Shown one piece after another: positions 37,123 to 49,440 of a stretch of 64,000 nucleotides of DNA. Made by a program: the position numbers and the translations under genes. Source of the DNA: Hydractinia symbiolongicarpus (Eukaryota > Cnidaria > Hydrozoa > Anthoathecata > Hydractiniidae). Positions within the stretch are counted from its first letter, which is position 1. Every line of letters starts with the position of its first letter. The notes under the pieces are model-generated. The model was given only the letters and a program-made list of their open reading frames with translations, was not told where the DNA came from and ran no database searches. Location of the stretch: positions 8,494,001 through 8,558,000 of the forward strand of contig NC_079879.1 of NCBI RefSeq assembly GCF_029227915.1, written 5' to 3'.

Positions 37123-37350
37123 TTACTTGATGAGCTGTCTATTTAAGGCCTACGCGTGTATATTACTTGTCAAGTTTCTATTTATGGCCACCGCGTGTAT
37201 TTTACTCGGCAAGTTTCTATTTATGGCCATGGCGTGTACTATTTTACTTGGCAAGCTATCTATATATGGCCACCGCGTGTATTTTACTTGGCGAGTTTCT
37301 ATTTATGGCCATGACGTGTATTTTACTTGGCAAGCTATCTATTTATGATC
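37123..37350. repeat. 39-bp tandem repeat, five copies
   Basis: Units of the form TTTACTTGGCAAGTTTCTAT-TTATGGCCACCGCGTGTA recur with GCGTGTA (or ACGTGTA) anchors at 37154, 37193, 37232, 37275 and 37314. Spacing is 39 bp except one of 43. Since 39 is a multiple of three, two overlapping frames stay open; these are probably by-products. Confidence 0.85.
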
Positions 37351-38683
37351 TTAGTGAGTTTTTACTTGATTCGTCATGTTAGAAAATGTAGGATCGTTTC
37401 TATTAATTTTTTTTTTGTAATGACTGCGAAGGCGCTATTAACCATCTGACGCCTTCTGCCATATTGGGAAAATGGCGTAAAAACCTGCCATTATAGTGAA
37501 TACCAAATAAACCATTCTCGTTCCCAGAGCTCTTTGAGATTAAAACATCGAGATTTAACTTAAAGAGCTTTGGGGACGAGAATGCGAATAAACGAATCGG
37601 CTAGGAAAGGATTTAGAAGAAAAAATCGTAGAGAGGTACATTCGTTATAGCTTACTTGTTGTGTTATATATTACAATGTTATGGTTGTTTTCTTCCAAGT
37701 TAGGCTTGTATATGACAGATATATTTTTGCTTCTCTCGTTCTGTTTCTTGCTGGAACGTCGCCTGAATCTTCTATTTTCCAATATTTTTTTTTGCCGTTG
37801 ATACCGAAAAGGTTTTCGAAAGTTCTAAACAAAAATTTAGGTTTTATTTATTTTGATTATATATTTTATAGACTATTTTAGATGGCATATACAACACACT
37901 ATGACTGTGAAAATACGCGTTGCCTTATCGGGGAAAAATATCGGGGAAATGTGACTAAATTTGAGGGTCAGTGACTAACTGTTCCTCTATTTTCTCGGAC
38001 TGACTTAAATTCGACTGTTAATCATCCAAAAACCATACTACTGGCCTATTTTAATTGAAATGTACCAATTTCGTTCCTTCTAAAGTCAATTGACTACTTT
38101 TTATATGCCAATAAATTTTGATGACTACAAGAGAGGGAATATCACAAAAATGAATATACATAATAATATTGTTTTTTGTCTGCTCCCCGATAACGTATCT
38201 AATGAGCTTTTAAATTTCCCTGAAGCAATTGCCCAGTTGACAGTTGCCATGGTTAGGTTGTCATGCTCTATTGTTGTCTGTAGCAAACTCCTCCGTAGGA
38301 CTCCGTACGATGCAAGAAACTAAATATGTTGTTAAAAGTTCAGATTCGTAAAACATTTGAAAAAATAAGAACTTGTAATATACTTATACCAAAACTATTA
38401 AATGCTTTAAAAACGTGAAATAAAGTCAAAACAAATATGGCTACTGTTAGAAAATGGGAAAATGTTAAACTGACAATAAACTGTTGAACAAAAGAAATTA
38501 TGTTCGCTTTCTCTGTGTGCTTTAATCAGTAGTACTTCTCTCTTAGATTTTTACTTCGTTTAAAACACTCGACGTTCTACCCACAACCTCAAAATGGTTC
38601 TTTTCAAATCGAACGACAACTTTGTTTTGGAGGGTTTACTCTGAATTATAAATGCACATTGAAAATATAATAATATTTTCTCC

Positions 38684-38731
38684 GTCGCAGCTTGGAGGAA
38701 AGAATACGTATTCTTTCCTCCAAGGTCGCAG
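38684..38731. repeat. Perfect 34-bp palindrome flanked by 7-bp direct repeats
   Basis: CTTGGAGGAAAGAATAC is followed immediately by its exact reverse complement (38691-38724, 17-bp arms, no spacer). GTCGCAG stands directly on both sides (38684-38690 and 38725-38731), like a target-site duplication around a minimal inserted palindrome. Confidence 0.75.
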
Positions 38732-40032
38732 ATGGTCCCGTCCTTGTTTCGCAAGGTCACTACTTACGACACACTTGGAAGTATATTTGTAAATTTATGT
38801 ATAGTTGGCAATCCAGTTTGTTTATATTTTTCATGAGGATGGATGTAAGAAACTAAATACGTTATTAAAAATGGGATGCGTGAAACGTGGGAATTAATAA
38901 CTTATTGTATTACTCATAACATGAGTTTTTATATGTTTCCTGGAAGGAAAGAAGATTTAGTGATATTATTTCAGCTCTATAGCTTTAAACGGAGATCTTA
39001 ACAGAGCTAAAAGAATATCATCAAATATATCAATAAAAAGAAAAAAATTAATTCATTCATAAGAAGGTCTGTTTCTAAACATTTCATTGGAAGGGAGGCA
39101 CTTAATCATACGATGTTATTAAATCAACCCGATTTGTACAACAGGCTCCCTCTTTTATGTACCAGGACGTTAACAACCTCGTCCCCGGGTGATATTCTTT
39201 TCCGCAGATGCGGTTGAGGAAGTTAAGAGTGTCATAGTAGGTTATTTTTAAAAAAGTTATACCTTGTCATGTAGCAATGTCACCAATGTCAAAAGATGTA
39301 CCGCCTATGAAGAAAAAAATTGAATAACATTAAAGCAACTTTAACTCGTTGATGACGTTATCAGTAACGTCATGACGTAAATTTATATTACAAACGCCGA
39401 CAGAACGCGTTTTCTCATCCGCTGGAATCAAACGCGTTTACTTGTAAGGAATTGTTATTATTAGCATAATTCTTCGTATTTCTTTATTGTAAACTCTGGT
39501 GTAGTGAATTTATAAGGCTATAAAATTGCTTTCGGTAGAGATATGAACATGTCTGTTTGTATAAATGAACAAAAAAAAAGCCGATTGAGCTAATTCTGTT
39601 ATACGCTTATTTGTTATACAAAGTAAAGAAGAATTTTTCTCCTGCAAACTAAAACCTGCCTGGAACGTTCACTTCAAATAATGACCAGCCTTTCTATCTA
39701 ACCTAACCCGTAATTTTATCTTAAATACTGGTTATGAATACATAAACAATTGTACCTAACAATGAACCTATTGCTGATTTTCAATTTTTAGGCAAACAAC
39801 GTAAACGCATGTAAGCTTTCTACACTTTAAACGCGCTTCAAACTATATAATTTAGTCAGAACTTTTGTAATTTGGTTTGTCAAATCCATTTTCAATACCA
39901 TGGACAAGAATTCATATTTCATGGCTAAAAACGCATGATCGTGCAACCCTTACCATGCACTATTCATATTTTGTCCAAAGAACTAGCCATTATAAGAGTT
40001 CCTACATTATTATCAGTTATTTCGCTTGCTTT

Positions 40033-40866
40033 TTATATAGAGGGGAAAAGCTCTGAAAGACATACCATTATGGTTTGGGCGGTGATGTACGCATACAAGT
40101 TGGGAAGAAAAACTTCGTCTCTTGCTACGGTTATGACATCAAGTACAATTGTTATTAACAGAAGCACTTGAAAGATACTACCATTACGGAGCGCATTTGT
40201 TTGCAAGACTCGGTTCAAAATTTCTTGCCCTGTAAAATTCAATCTCGCTAAAACAACTATACGTTTTTTAAAAGTATAACCAATAAGACTGAGCTTTCCA
40301 AGTATAACCATAATTTCAAACGAAACTAGTATCCATTTTGATTGCGTGTGATACACCGTGTTTAGTCTAAGCTCTTTATCATTGGTATAATACCCTATCA
40401 ATGTGCATGTGACTGTGAACAATACTGGGATAACATAACAAGCGATAGATATAACGCGAGTTTTAAACGTATTAGTGTCGGACATGTTCATATGGTATCT
40501 TGCCAAAGAAACCGTATTCAAGGACCACGCAAAACACCAACAATAAAAAGAAGTTGAAAAATAGAGAATAAAAATCATGAGAATGAACGTAGTCATGCTT
40601 TCAATTTTAAATTCTTGTTGCCTGGATACGTACACTGTGAGAAGTAGCTGCCATATTAGAAAAACAAGGCAGAGATTGGAAATTATCCATGCTCGTGTTT
40701 TTCGCAAAGGAAATCGTCTTTGTTCTAAAATCAAATTCAACTGCTTTAAGTTTAGTAAATAAACGAATAAAGTCAAAAGTAAGCACAACATCGAGATAGA
40801 ATAACATAAATAGATTGCCAACTTTTGGTCATTGGTGTAATGACCAGTGACAAATATGATCGACAT
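40033..40866 (-). CDS. Seven-transmembrane receptor, secretin/adhesion-like 7TM domain (277 aa)
   Basis: One open frame runs from ATG 40866 to TAA 40033. Seven hydrophobic segments lie at about residues 16-38, 59-80, 91-116, 138-160, 178-198, 229-249 and 255-272. Segment 1 (LAIYLCYSISMLCLLLTL) and the start of segment 2 after RKTRAWIISNLCL follow the class B (secretin/adhesion) pattern, where TM1 has an S...LLLT-like core and TM2 begins with N-L. There is no DRY or NPxxY motif. The protein has only about 12 residues before TM1, so no hormone-binding or GAIN/GPS domain. A possible acceptor (AAAGCAG, about 40874) just upstream of the ATG could join an unseen extracellular exon. The C-terminal tail is very short. 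Ligand unknown; class assignment is tentative. Confidence 0.75.
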   Translation of the reverse strand: MSIIFVTGHYTNDQKLAIYLCYSISMLCLLLTLFVYLLNLKQLNLILEQRRFPLRKTRAWIISNLCLVFLIWQLLLTVYVSRQQEFKIESMTTFILMIFILYFSTSFYCWCFAWSLNTVSLARYHMNMSDTNTFKTRVISIACYVIPVLFTVTCTLIGYYTNDKELRLNTVYHTQSKWILVSFEIMVILGKLSLIGYTFKKRIVVLARLNFTGQEILNRVLQTNALRNGSIFQVLLLITIVLDVITVARDEVFLPNLYAYITAQTIMVCLSELFPSI

Positions 40867-41951
40867 GATAGCTGCTTTTAAACATAAAACTTTATTTCGC
40901 CAATCTAGCTATTTACTTTAACATGTACTTTTTATCATTGTTCTTCTCCTGGCTCGCCATTTTATTCAATGACAAATTTGCAAACACACAATTAAAGAAG
41001 AACATATCACATAATTAACCCTCTATTGCTATCATTAAAATTAATTACTTTGTTTAACAAGGAGAAGCCATTTTTAATGGACGTCGTTATTAATATGTGT
41101 TTTGATAAACCAGCTTCAACCCAGTGTGCTGTTTTTAAGATCTGATTCACACAGTATTTCCGCTTTACTCATGTCAACCCCTATTTTATGACGATAGGTC
41201 GCTATGAGATCATATCTTAGTGACGTGAGAAACAGATAGATGGCTGTGTTTAAATTTAAAAAGTATGGCATTAATTAATTATTGTTGCGTAATTTATCTT
41301 AGTAACAAATTCATAATAATTAATCACTAAAAATTTTTAATATTCTAAAAATACACAAGAGAAGATATTGAGGAAGTGTAATCCCTTTTGTAAATAAAGG
41401 ATTACTTTGTATGACATTTTTATCCATTTTATTACTTTAGCTATATTTCTATTGGACCCTGTTACGACTATATATATGACTATATTTCTATTCTAATTAA
41501 TGAGATGGGGGTGGTGATGGGGATTGCATGCATATTGAGCTCCCACCTACAACACTTTTCCCAACAGGTGACCATTATAATTTTAGTGTAGAAAGTTTAG
41601 AATAAATAATCGCAATCTTTAAATTAAAGGAAAAAGTCAAAAAAGTCGAAAATTGTTTTTTAAAAAAAACAAGAAGCCCTGGGGGCTCTAAGAATTTCCG
41701 CGCGCTACAAAAATATTTGATGAAAACCTGCTAATTCGTTGTGTTATTGTGCCAAACATTCGAAGAGGTTTGGTGCATAAACCTCTGAAAATAAAGCACA
41801 CCAGTGACATTATATCTTACAACAAACGCAAACAAAACGAAACGTGTCATTAAACTCACATTTTAAAAGAAATTGCTAACAAAAAATACAGCCTATCATT
41901 CATGGTTGAAAGTCTTGCGATTGAAACGTTTATGGTCTTAAACGGCATTAG

Positions 41952-42440
41952 TTGACAAAAAATCAAAATTTTGATGTGACCATCATTTTCAGCATACTTT
42001 TTTTTTATTAACTGTGTCAATTTTTGTCGAAAATAAAGCAGTTTTAATTTTTGGATAAATTTTGGCCTAAAATGACATTTAGGTTACAAAAAATCAAACT
42101 TTTGTACCATCATCATTTTCAGCATACTTTATTTGTTAACTGTGCCAGATTTAGCCGAAAATGAAGTAGTTTTAATTTTTGGACCAATTTTGGCCTAAAA
42201 TGACATTTAAGGTGGCAAAAAACCAAAATTTTGATGTCACCATCATGTTAGCATACTTTATTTGTTAACTGTGCCAAATTTTGTTGAAAATAAAGTAGTT
42301 CTAATTTTTGGACCAATTTTGGCCTAAAATGACATTTAGGTGACAAAAATCAAAATTATTATGTCACCATTATGTTCAGCATACTTTTTTTGTTAACTGT
42401 GCCAAATTTTGTCGAAAACAAATACCAATTTTGGCCTGAA
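41952..42440. repeat. 129-bp tandem repeat, nearly four copies
   Basis: AGCATACTTT anchors at 41991, 42121, 42250 and 42378 give a period of 128-130 bp. Shared blocks include TTTTGGCCTAAAATGACATT and TTAACTGTGCCA. The last unit is truncated near 42440. No coding frame is conserved across units. Confidence 0.9.
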
Positions 42441-42685
42441 ACGTCAATACGAGACTTTCCAGTAGTTAAGGAGCTTGGGTACGAAGTTTACATTTGTGAC
42501 TGAGCAACGTGAAATCCCAGGGTCGATTTTTTCTCAAAAAATGCTCCGAAAGAAAAAACGACGGTTTTAAAGAATTTCCTACGCCTTCGGGCGCGGAAAT
42601 TCAATAAAACATTTTCAGACGAGGTAAGACACTCTTGTTGCAGTCACGAACATAAAAACCAGTATGAATCCAAACATGCTTGTTT

Positions 42686-42935
42686 TATAGTATAGTATAG
42701 TATAGTATAGTATAGTATAGTATAGTATAGTATAGTATAGTATAGTATAGTATAGTATAGTATAGTATAGTATAGTATAGTATAGTATAGTATAGTATAG
42801 TATAGTATAGTATAGTATAGTATAGTATAGTATAGTATAGTATAGTATAGTATAGTATAGTATAGTATAGTATAGTATAGTATAGTATAGTATAGTATAG
42901 TATAGTATAGTATAGTATAGTATAGTATAGTATAG
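42686..42935. repeat. (TATAG)50 pentanucleotide array
   Basis: Exactly 250 bases, 50 uninterrupted TATAG units, with no impurity. It produces a long YYTIL-repeat frame on the minus strand that is not a gene. Confidence 0.97.
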
Positions 42936-43973
42936 TACATAGTTTTTTACTGACTATCCAATATTTTTGCTGATTAAATATTTTTTACCATTTGGCGTAT
43001 AAAATCGTTAAATAATAATATGGGACTAAATGTAGATGCATAATTGACGTCCATGACATTGATGTATACAACAAATTAAATGATTTATGCATGAAGACGA
43101 TGAATATATGAACAAAACAACTTTGAAGAATGTATATAAAGAATTTAAAACTGGCTATAGTAAAAAGACTTTTTGAAACTGGTTATAATACTCATATATG
43201 AGATTCAATATATGAGATTGGATGAACATATATAAATCTGAACATATATAAATCTTAATTCGAACATATGTAAAATTAAATATGAACATATATATATGAG
43301 ACTAAATATGAACATATATATATATATGGGACGAAAATATGATTTAATTTTGTGGGGCAAATAACGTCTTTTTTTGCTCTTTTCGGGGTTTTTCTCAAAG
43401 AGCTCTGTGGTCGAGAATGGTTACTATGGTGGTTGAAGAAAGTTTCTTACTTAAAATTTTCACATTTTTACAACTAATAAAAGTTTCTTAATCTTTTGGA
43501 AGGCGACTTGTCAGTTTGTTATAAGGTACAACTTCTCATGAAACGTGTAACTAAGTGAGAAAAGAAACTAGCATAAACGAAAATGAAAAATTTACATCCT
43601 GACTTATTTTTAATTCGGCCTGATTTTAAAAGTTTAAATCGATGCTTGACGGCCAGCATAAGAATGAGATTGATATCTTAGCCGGTTGTCTAGCCGAGCG
43701 GTGTTGTACTTGCACGTCACCCCTAGATCAAATGAGAGCATTAAATATACTAGAAAACCCTTCGCATGAGCCTCGAAAATAACAATACCATTAGGAACTG
43801 AAGAGGTTATCTTGAGTAGATAGTAGTGATAATATATCAATAAAATTATTAATATATATTAACATTGAGCTAGTCACACGAGTTTTAAGAAAAATTAGCT
43901 ATTTATTGATCAGTTGATACTTTAAAATTTTTTAAACAAACTAAGCGAACGACTAGCTTTGCACACCAGTGAT

Positions 43974-44210
43974 GTATATATATATATATATATATATTTT
44001 CTGTGTTATACTATAAATATATGCATTTAGTAATTTCTTATATATATATTTAGTGAACTTAAATATGCATTCAGTGATATAGTATGTATATTTAGTGAAT
44101 TTATATTTGTATTCAATGAAATCATATATATATATATATTAAGTATTTTATATATATTTAGTGATATCATATAAATGTTCAGGGACATATTATATTCATT
44201 CAATGACGGT
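43974..44210. repeat. (TA)n tract and degenerate TTTAGTGA-type AT repeats
   Basis: A TA dinucleotide run at 43974-43997 is followed by loosely repeated units containing ATATTTAGTGA or ATTCAGTGA up to about 44210. Similar ATATG/AACATATA repeats lie at 43190-43330. Confidence 0.7.
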
Positions 44211-47200
44211 CTGCCTTTTATCAGTAAATTACAAGATGACTGATGAAACTGAAGACAACAGCAGAAGATTTCAAAAACCTCACGAACTAGCTATTTACTT
44301 TATGGTTCGAAAAATGGTTTCTTTAGTTTAGCTTGCAGCTGTTGAAAGTATAGTAACAACCCCAGAAACAGTAAATTTTCATGACATTCTACTAAATGGT
44401 TCAGTAAAAAATTTTCAAAGAAAAACATTTCAACAAAACATGACGGTGTAGAAGAAAACAAACTGTGAAGTCCATAAAATTTCGACGTAAGTAGCTATAA
44501 AACTTATTCACACATACTGGTACAAATTTTAATTCTGTACTTGATAAAATTCTCCCTATGTTTAAAGACTAGTTAAAGCCAGTACAGCATTCTCAACGCA
44601 ACTCTAGCTGGCCAGTCAACATTATTTCTCGATAAACCTTCCCCTTCAAATAAGTCCTCAAATAAGTTCCTCCGCAAAATAAATAAAATGAAGCTTATTC
44701 GCAAATCTACTACAATAAATTAGGAGTCGGATGGACTATAGCAAATTATATAATTTCCCTAATGTATAGCTACCAGAATTTTATCTAGACATATTTTTTA
44801 AAAATTTGGAAGTGGTCCAAAGAAAAGGAATCAAAAACATTCTGTTTGAAGGATAAAATTTGCGAACTGGTTGATTATGTCGCCATGCAAAGTTAAACGT
44901 AGACCATTAAAAAGCGTGACTGTGTCTTATTATGAAGGTTAAAACCAAATACACAGGAAAAGAAAGTTTCGAAAGTTTCAACATCATTTTCCGTGTTTTT
45001 GGTTGTTATTGAAATTGGGTAGTTTTTTAATTGTACTATCTTCTTTTTATAAGGATTTTAAACCTAAAACAATATTTTTTTCAATAGTATTCATTTTGTT
45101 ATTCTTTTCAATAATACTTTATATATATTCATAATATGTTTTTTCTGTTCACCTAACAATGAATCATATAATACACAAAATAGATTTAGTTTTATTTACC
45201 ATTACCTGACTGACACGAATAAATGGATTTAAGAATTCCTGGTGATAATTTGTTTGATCTACAGCTCATTTCAATGGAGCTTTGTATGGCGCCACATTAA
45301 TTGGTTTGGAAAGCCATTTTTAAAACGGCATCACAATGACGCAAGCAGATACAAAAGGATTTTCATCTCGCACAAAAATATAAACGTGAAATTATCTAGA
45401 ACCATATTTTCGTTTTAACATACAAACGATGAATTAGACTTCTTTCGTGAACATACAAAGGTTTCAAAATAAAGAGCATCTTGTTTCAGCTTGTAACTTC
45501 TGGGTAAGATGTTCAACTGACTTAATTTAAAGTCGCAATGTAAATCTCGAACATGCAGACAAAATTACAAATCGAGCTGTGAGGTATGTGCTCTTTGATG
45601 GACTGTGGTGTTTACGTTGCTATGGTACCATTTTAATAATGGCGTCAGCAGATTAGTTAGCATGGCGCGACACTAACCACTGTACCTTTACTTATACTGT
45701 GAGAAAGCCCTATCTGAAAAATAATGAGATTCTTTTATTAGCCTTTTAAAGTAAAATCTTCACTTCATACACAGTATTTGTTGTAATTATGGTTTATCTA
45801 TTATTTACACTTATTTAGAGTGTAATCTCGATAAGTCAATTTTAAAGATTCGAATATGCGTCATTTACAGACCTGATTTTTTAGATAATATAGATACTGA
45901 TTACTGTTTTTCACATTCTTGTCGAATAGAAATAGTCATCTGTATTAGATTATTAAGATAATATTGTTAATTTCTTTGGTGTCTCTAACTACTGTTAGAA
46001 TTTGCCGAATATTTTCCCGTATTTTTACTAATAAAAACCTTAATAATTCAGTTGAAAATAGATTTGCTTGACCCTCTGTTCTATATCGTCACCGTCACGT
46101 CAAAATGTAAGAAATTAATTTTTCGTCTTTAATAATTACAGGAACGCCTTTACTATGTTAAATTGACTGAAAAAAAATGGAAAGAAAAAAGAAGAAAGGA
46201 TGAAGGACTTATAGATAATAATTTTTAAAAGCTCAATATATCTGCTTGTTAATTTTTTGTGTTAAAATTTTAATCTTATGTTCTTACAGATGTAAAGTTT
46301 ATTGAAAAGTTCCGTTTGGTAATTAGAAAACATGAATATTTTACTTCGGAAAACAAACGTTACAACAAGAACAAAAAGACAAGAGCTGTTCATCTTTTAT
46401 CTAATAACGTAACACAAAGCTTTAAAATTTTCATAAATTACTATGAAGCCGTCAAATAAAGGGGTTTATGTTTTAGTTTCGAAACAATTAATCAAATGCG
46501 ACTGCATTCTAGGCCCATTTATCGTGGCGTACCAAGCGAAACTCATATAAAAAATAAATATAATAAGAAATTCGTTGAAACCGAGTTTGTTAAATAGAGG
46601 TATTTTATGAGAGCTTCGTTGAGAATCAAGGGACCGAGACATTATGTTCGATATAGTGAGGAATTTGCTAAAAACCATGTTCGGTAAAACGAGAGTCAAC
46701 TGTAGCACTACTACAAACGTATAAGGTTCATTTGTCATTGTTTACGGCGGACTTAGAGAGTGTATTTAGTTATATCGAATCAGTGCTCAATTTTGCCGTT
46801 GTCAGCACGCGGTAATTATCCGATACCTTAGAGCGCATTGCTGCATAAAGTAAACACATCTGATAATTCTGGCGGCATGTGGGTTTTCTGTTACAGGACA
46901 GGTATCCGCCGGGGTAACTCCAATAATCCTTTTTTAATCGATATTAATATTTAACCATTGCATGACATAAATGGCTAAAATATTCAGTTAAAATATCCAT
47001 TTACTTCAGTAGTTTAAAAAATGAATGAAATCCGTGACAAGGCTATAAAGGCGGAGAAAAAGCCTAATGAGTTAAAATTTTTAGACTTCTCTAGCTAACT
47101 GCTATCTGTTACAGCTTTATTGGAAACACATGTTGTGCAATAAAACAACACAGGATGTAGAATATTTTTTTTATCTCTACAACGGTTGCACGAAAAATAA

Positions 47201-48220
47201 AGTCCCATTTATCCGTGGTACGCCCCTCTCACTTGCGTGTTGCGCCTAACTGTATCCCGCTGAATTTGGAAAACAACACCACTAGATAACAATGATAACA
47301 GTCTAGTACATTCAAAAGGTTTGTTATTGTTCCCGCCTTTTTAATGAAATTAACAACGAGACGTTTCACATTGAACGAAAGAATAAATTTCGAAATGTGT
47401 TGCTTGTTTCGTCGGAAGGTTTTCTTTTTGAATTTGTGTTATGTGTTATAGCGTTTGTAGGCAGTTTTAAAATTTAGTTAACTTTTGAGGAATTAATTTT
47501 CGCAAAAACTAATTTTCGTGAAGCTGGAAATTGTTAATATTTCGCGCATTTCGCATTAAAAGAATTAATTGACATATTGTTAATCAGTTTATACCGTTTG
47601 TTAAGGTAGGATGCAGAAGACATTAAATAAAGACTGCTGCAGTTGAAATCCAATTTAAAAAAGAAACACAAAAAAATCTAAATTTCGCAGAAATTAATTT
47701 CAAATAGTTTTTCAATAATTTTTTGTTTATTTATGGTTATTTCGGTGAGTGAATTTTTAAGAGTTACAATAATTTTATAATTTGTACTGTGCAAACGGTT
47801 TCTAAAATCTTTACACTGAAGATTTGCGGCACGGAATTAGTTTGGAATGGTAGTTAACTTCTATATTTATGACATCATGGTTAAGCCTCGAAGACTCTTA
47901 AAGGACATTTTTTTCTAGTTCTGAATATACCTATAGATAATTATGATGTTTAAAAAAAATCAATATCTTATCCAGCAAAACGCATAACCCAACCTAATCA
48001 TTCTAATGGTGATTTCAATTTCTTAAAATAAATTTCTCCCCTATTTCAAATTTCGTGATTTGGTTATATTAAATTCTGCAAAATTTCTAGTAATTATCAA
48101 AACTTTTGTTAATAGAGGAATAAAATCATACTTTCTGATAAAAGATTGAGTGGGAATAGAAAACTGTGGGATCGTTTTAGGGCTCATGGAGTAGTTCTCA
48201 TCTTGAAGAAAAGTTTTAGT

Positions 48221-48251
48221 GATGTAATATTTACGTCATAAATATTACATC
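48221..48251. repeat. 12-bp perfect hairpin
   Basis: GATGTAATATTT and AAATATTACATC enclose a 7-nt loop (ACGTCAT). Isolated; no neighbouring gene. Confidence 0.6.
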
Positions 48252-49126
48252 AGTAATAGTTGTTGATGCTAGCGGTAGATGTGCTAGAGGTATGCAATTT
48301 CAATTATGTTTTTTCCACATTTAAGATCCACTCAGTGTATTGTTGGTTCTCACTGCTTTTCTTTAACTTTTTCTTTGGTTTATTTTTTGTCAGATTGTAA
48401 ACATTGTTTTTCAATTTATGTCAATCGTAACATGTTCTCTAGGATACGGAGATTGGAAAAAGATAAATGCTCAGCACAAATTTCAACAATTTTAACCGTG
48501 ATCAACAGAAATTCGGAAAGCAGCCGTCCTCTTCCCGCTGTCGCCTACGTTGCTGCGGGCCTGACGTAAATTTTACTTTCTTAAAAAACGGCGGGACGAC
48601 TTTTTATGAAGCCTTCATGTTTGAAGGTATTTTTGTCTGTCAGTTGGGTTTATTATCTTTCTCTCTTATTAACATCTTGTTGTAAGAACTGGTGTTGAAA
48701 TTTATTTCTTCAATGCTTTCTGTCAACATTGGTCAGAAATTGCCCGGGTGTCAGCCCATTCGCTCCGATTTAACTAAAAAAAATTCCACTTACATGCCGG
48801 CGTTTAGTGCCCTAATGGAATCATCACATTTTATGTATTCCAGAAGAATATGTTGCGGAAGCGAAAACTGTGGCAGAATGATTGTGTTTGAGATAATTTG
48901 TAATAAGTGCGTTGATACGCAACAAAAATTAGTGCAATTTGCATAATTTTACAACTTTGGTTGGAGTTCAGCTTTTGCACAGTTGTTTCTTAAGATGGCA
49001 TTCTTTGTTCAACTAGTACACACCATGAAACCTGTCTATCTTAATCCTCTCTATTTCTCTTTAGAAAATTTTGGAAAAAGCTACTTATCGTTTTTAATTC
49101 TGTTGACAAAACATTTTCGAATATGT

Positions 49127-49440
49127 GGTTGTCCTTGTAAAACATTTTTAATTATGTTGTTTTCGCAGTCAAACAATTTTAAATACGTGGTTGTCCTTGT
49201 AAAACATTTTTAATTATGTTGTTTTCGCAGTCAAACAATTTGCGTGGTTGTCCTTGTAAAACATTTTTAATTATGCTGTTTTCGCAGTCAAACAATTTGC
49301 GTGATTGTCCTTGTAAAACATTTTCAATTCTGTTGTTTTCAATGTCAAATAAATTTGGATTCGTTCTTTGTCGTTGTGAAACATTTCTAATTATGTTGTT
49401 TACGAAGTCAAACAGTTTTGGGATGTGTGATTTGTCGTAA
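49127..49440 (-). repeat. 57-bp tandem repeat encoding a 19-aa period on the minus strand
   Basis: Five units share TGTCCTTGTAAAACATTTTT-AATTATG-TTGTTTTCGCAGTCAAACAA on the plus strand, with lengths of about 62, 57, 57, 63 and 64 bases. On the minus strand the frame 49179-49460 stays open, reading KLFDCENNIIKNVLQGQPR-like units. The two 57-base units match at 19 aa, the 63-base unit adds two codons, and the frame is lost at the 62-base unit. A plausible acceptor (GTTACAG, about 49467) precedes the frame. It could be a coding exon of a repeat protein or a non-coding minisatellite that is open by chance; a plus-strand frame is also open. Confidence 0.6.

Larger units (their letters stand above)
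36637..40032. other. Interval between CDC5L and the minus-strand 7TM gene
   Basis: No gene recognised. It contains the CDC5L 3' UTR of unknown length (the first clear AATAAA is near 37506, about 870 bp past the stop), a 39-bp tandem repeat, and a perfect palindrome. Frames at 37681-37881 and 38090-38323 have no family resemblance. Confidence 0.5.

Noticed and set aside
42644-42940. 98-codon YYTIL-repeat open frame
   Set aside because: It is the TATAG array read on the minus strand.
43684-43740. tRNA-like A box (TAGCCGAGCGG) suggesting a tRNA gene or SINE
   Set aside because: No complementary acceptor stem and only a poor B box; cannot support a tRNA or SINE call.
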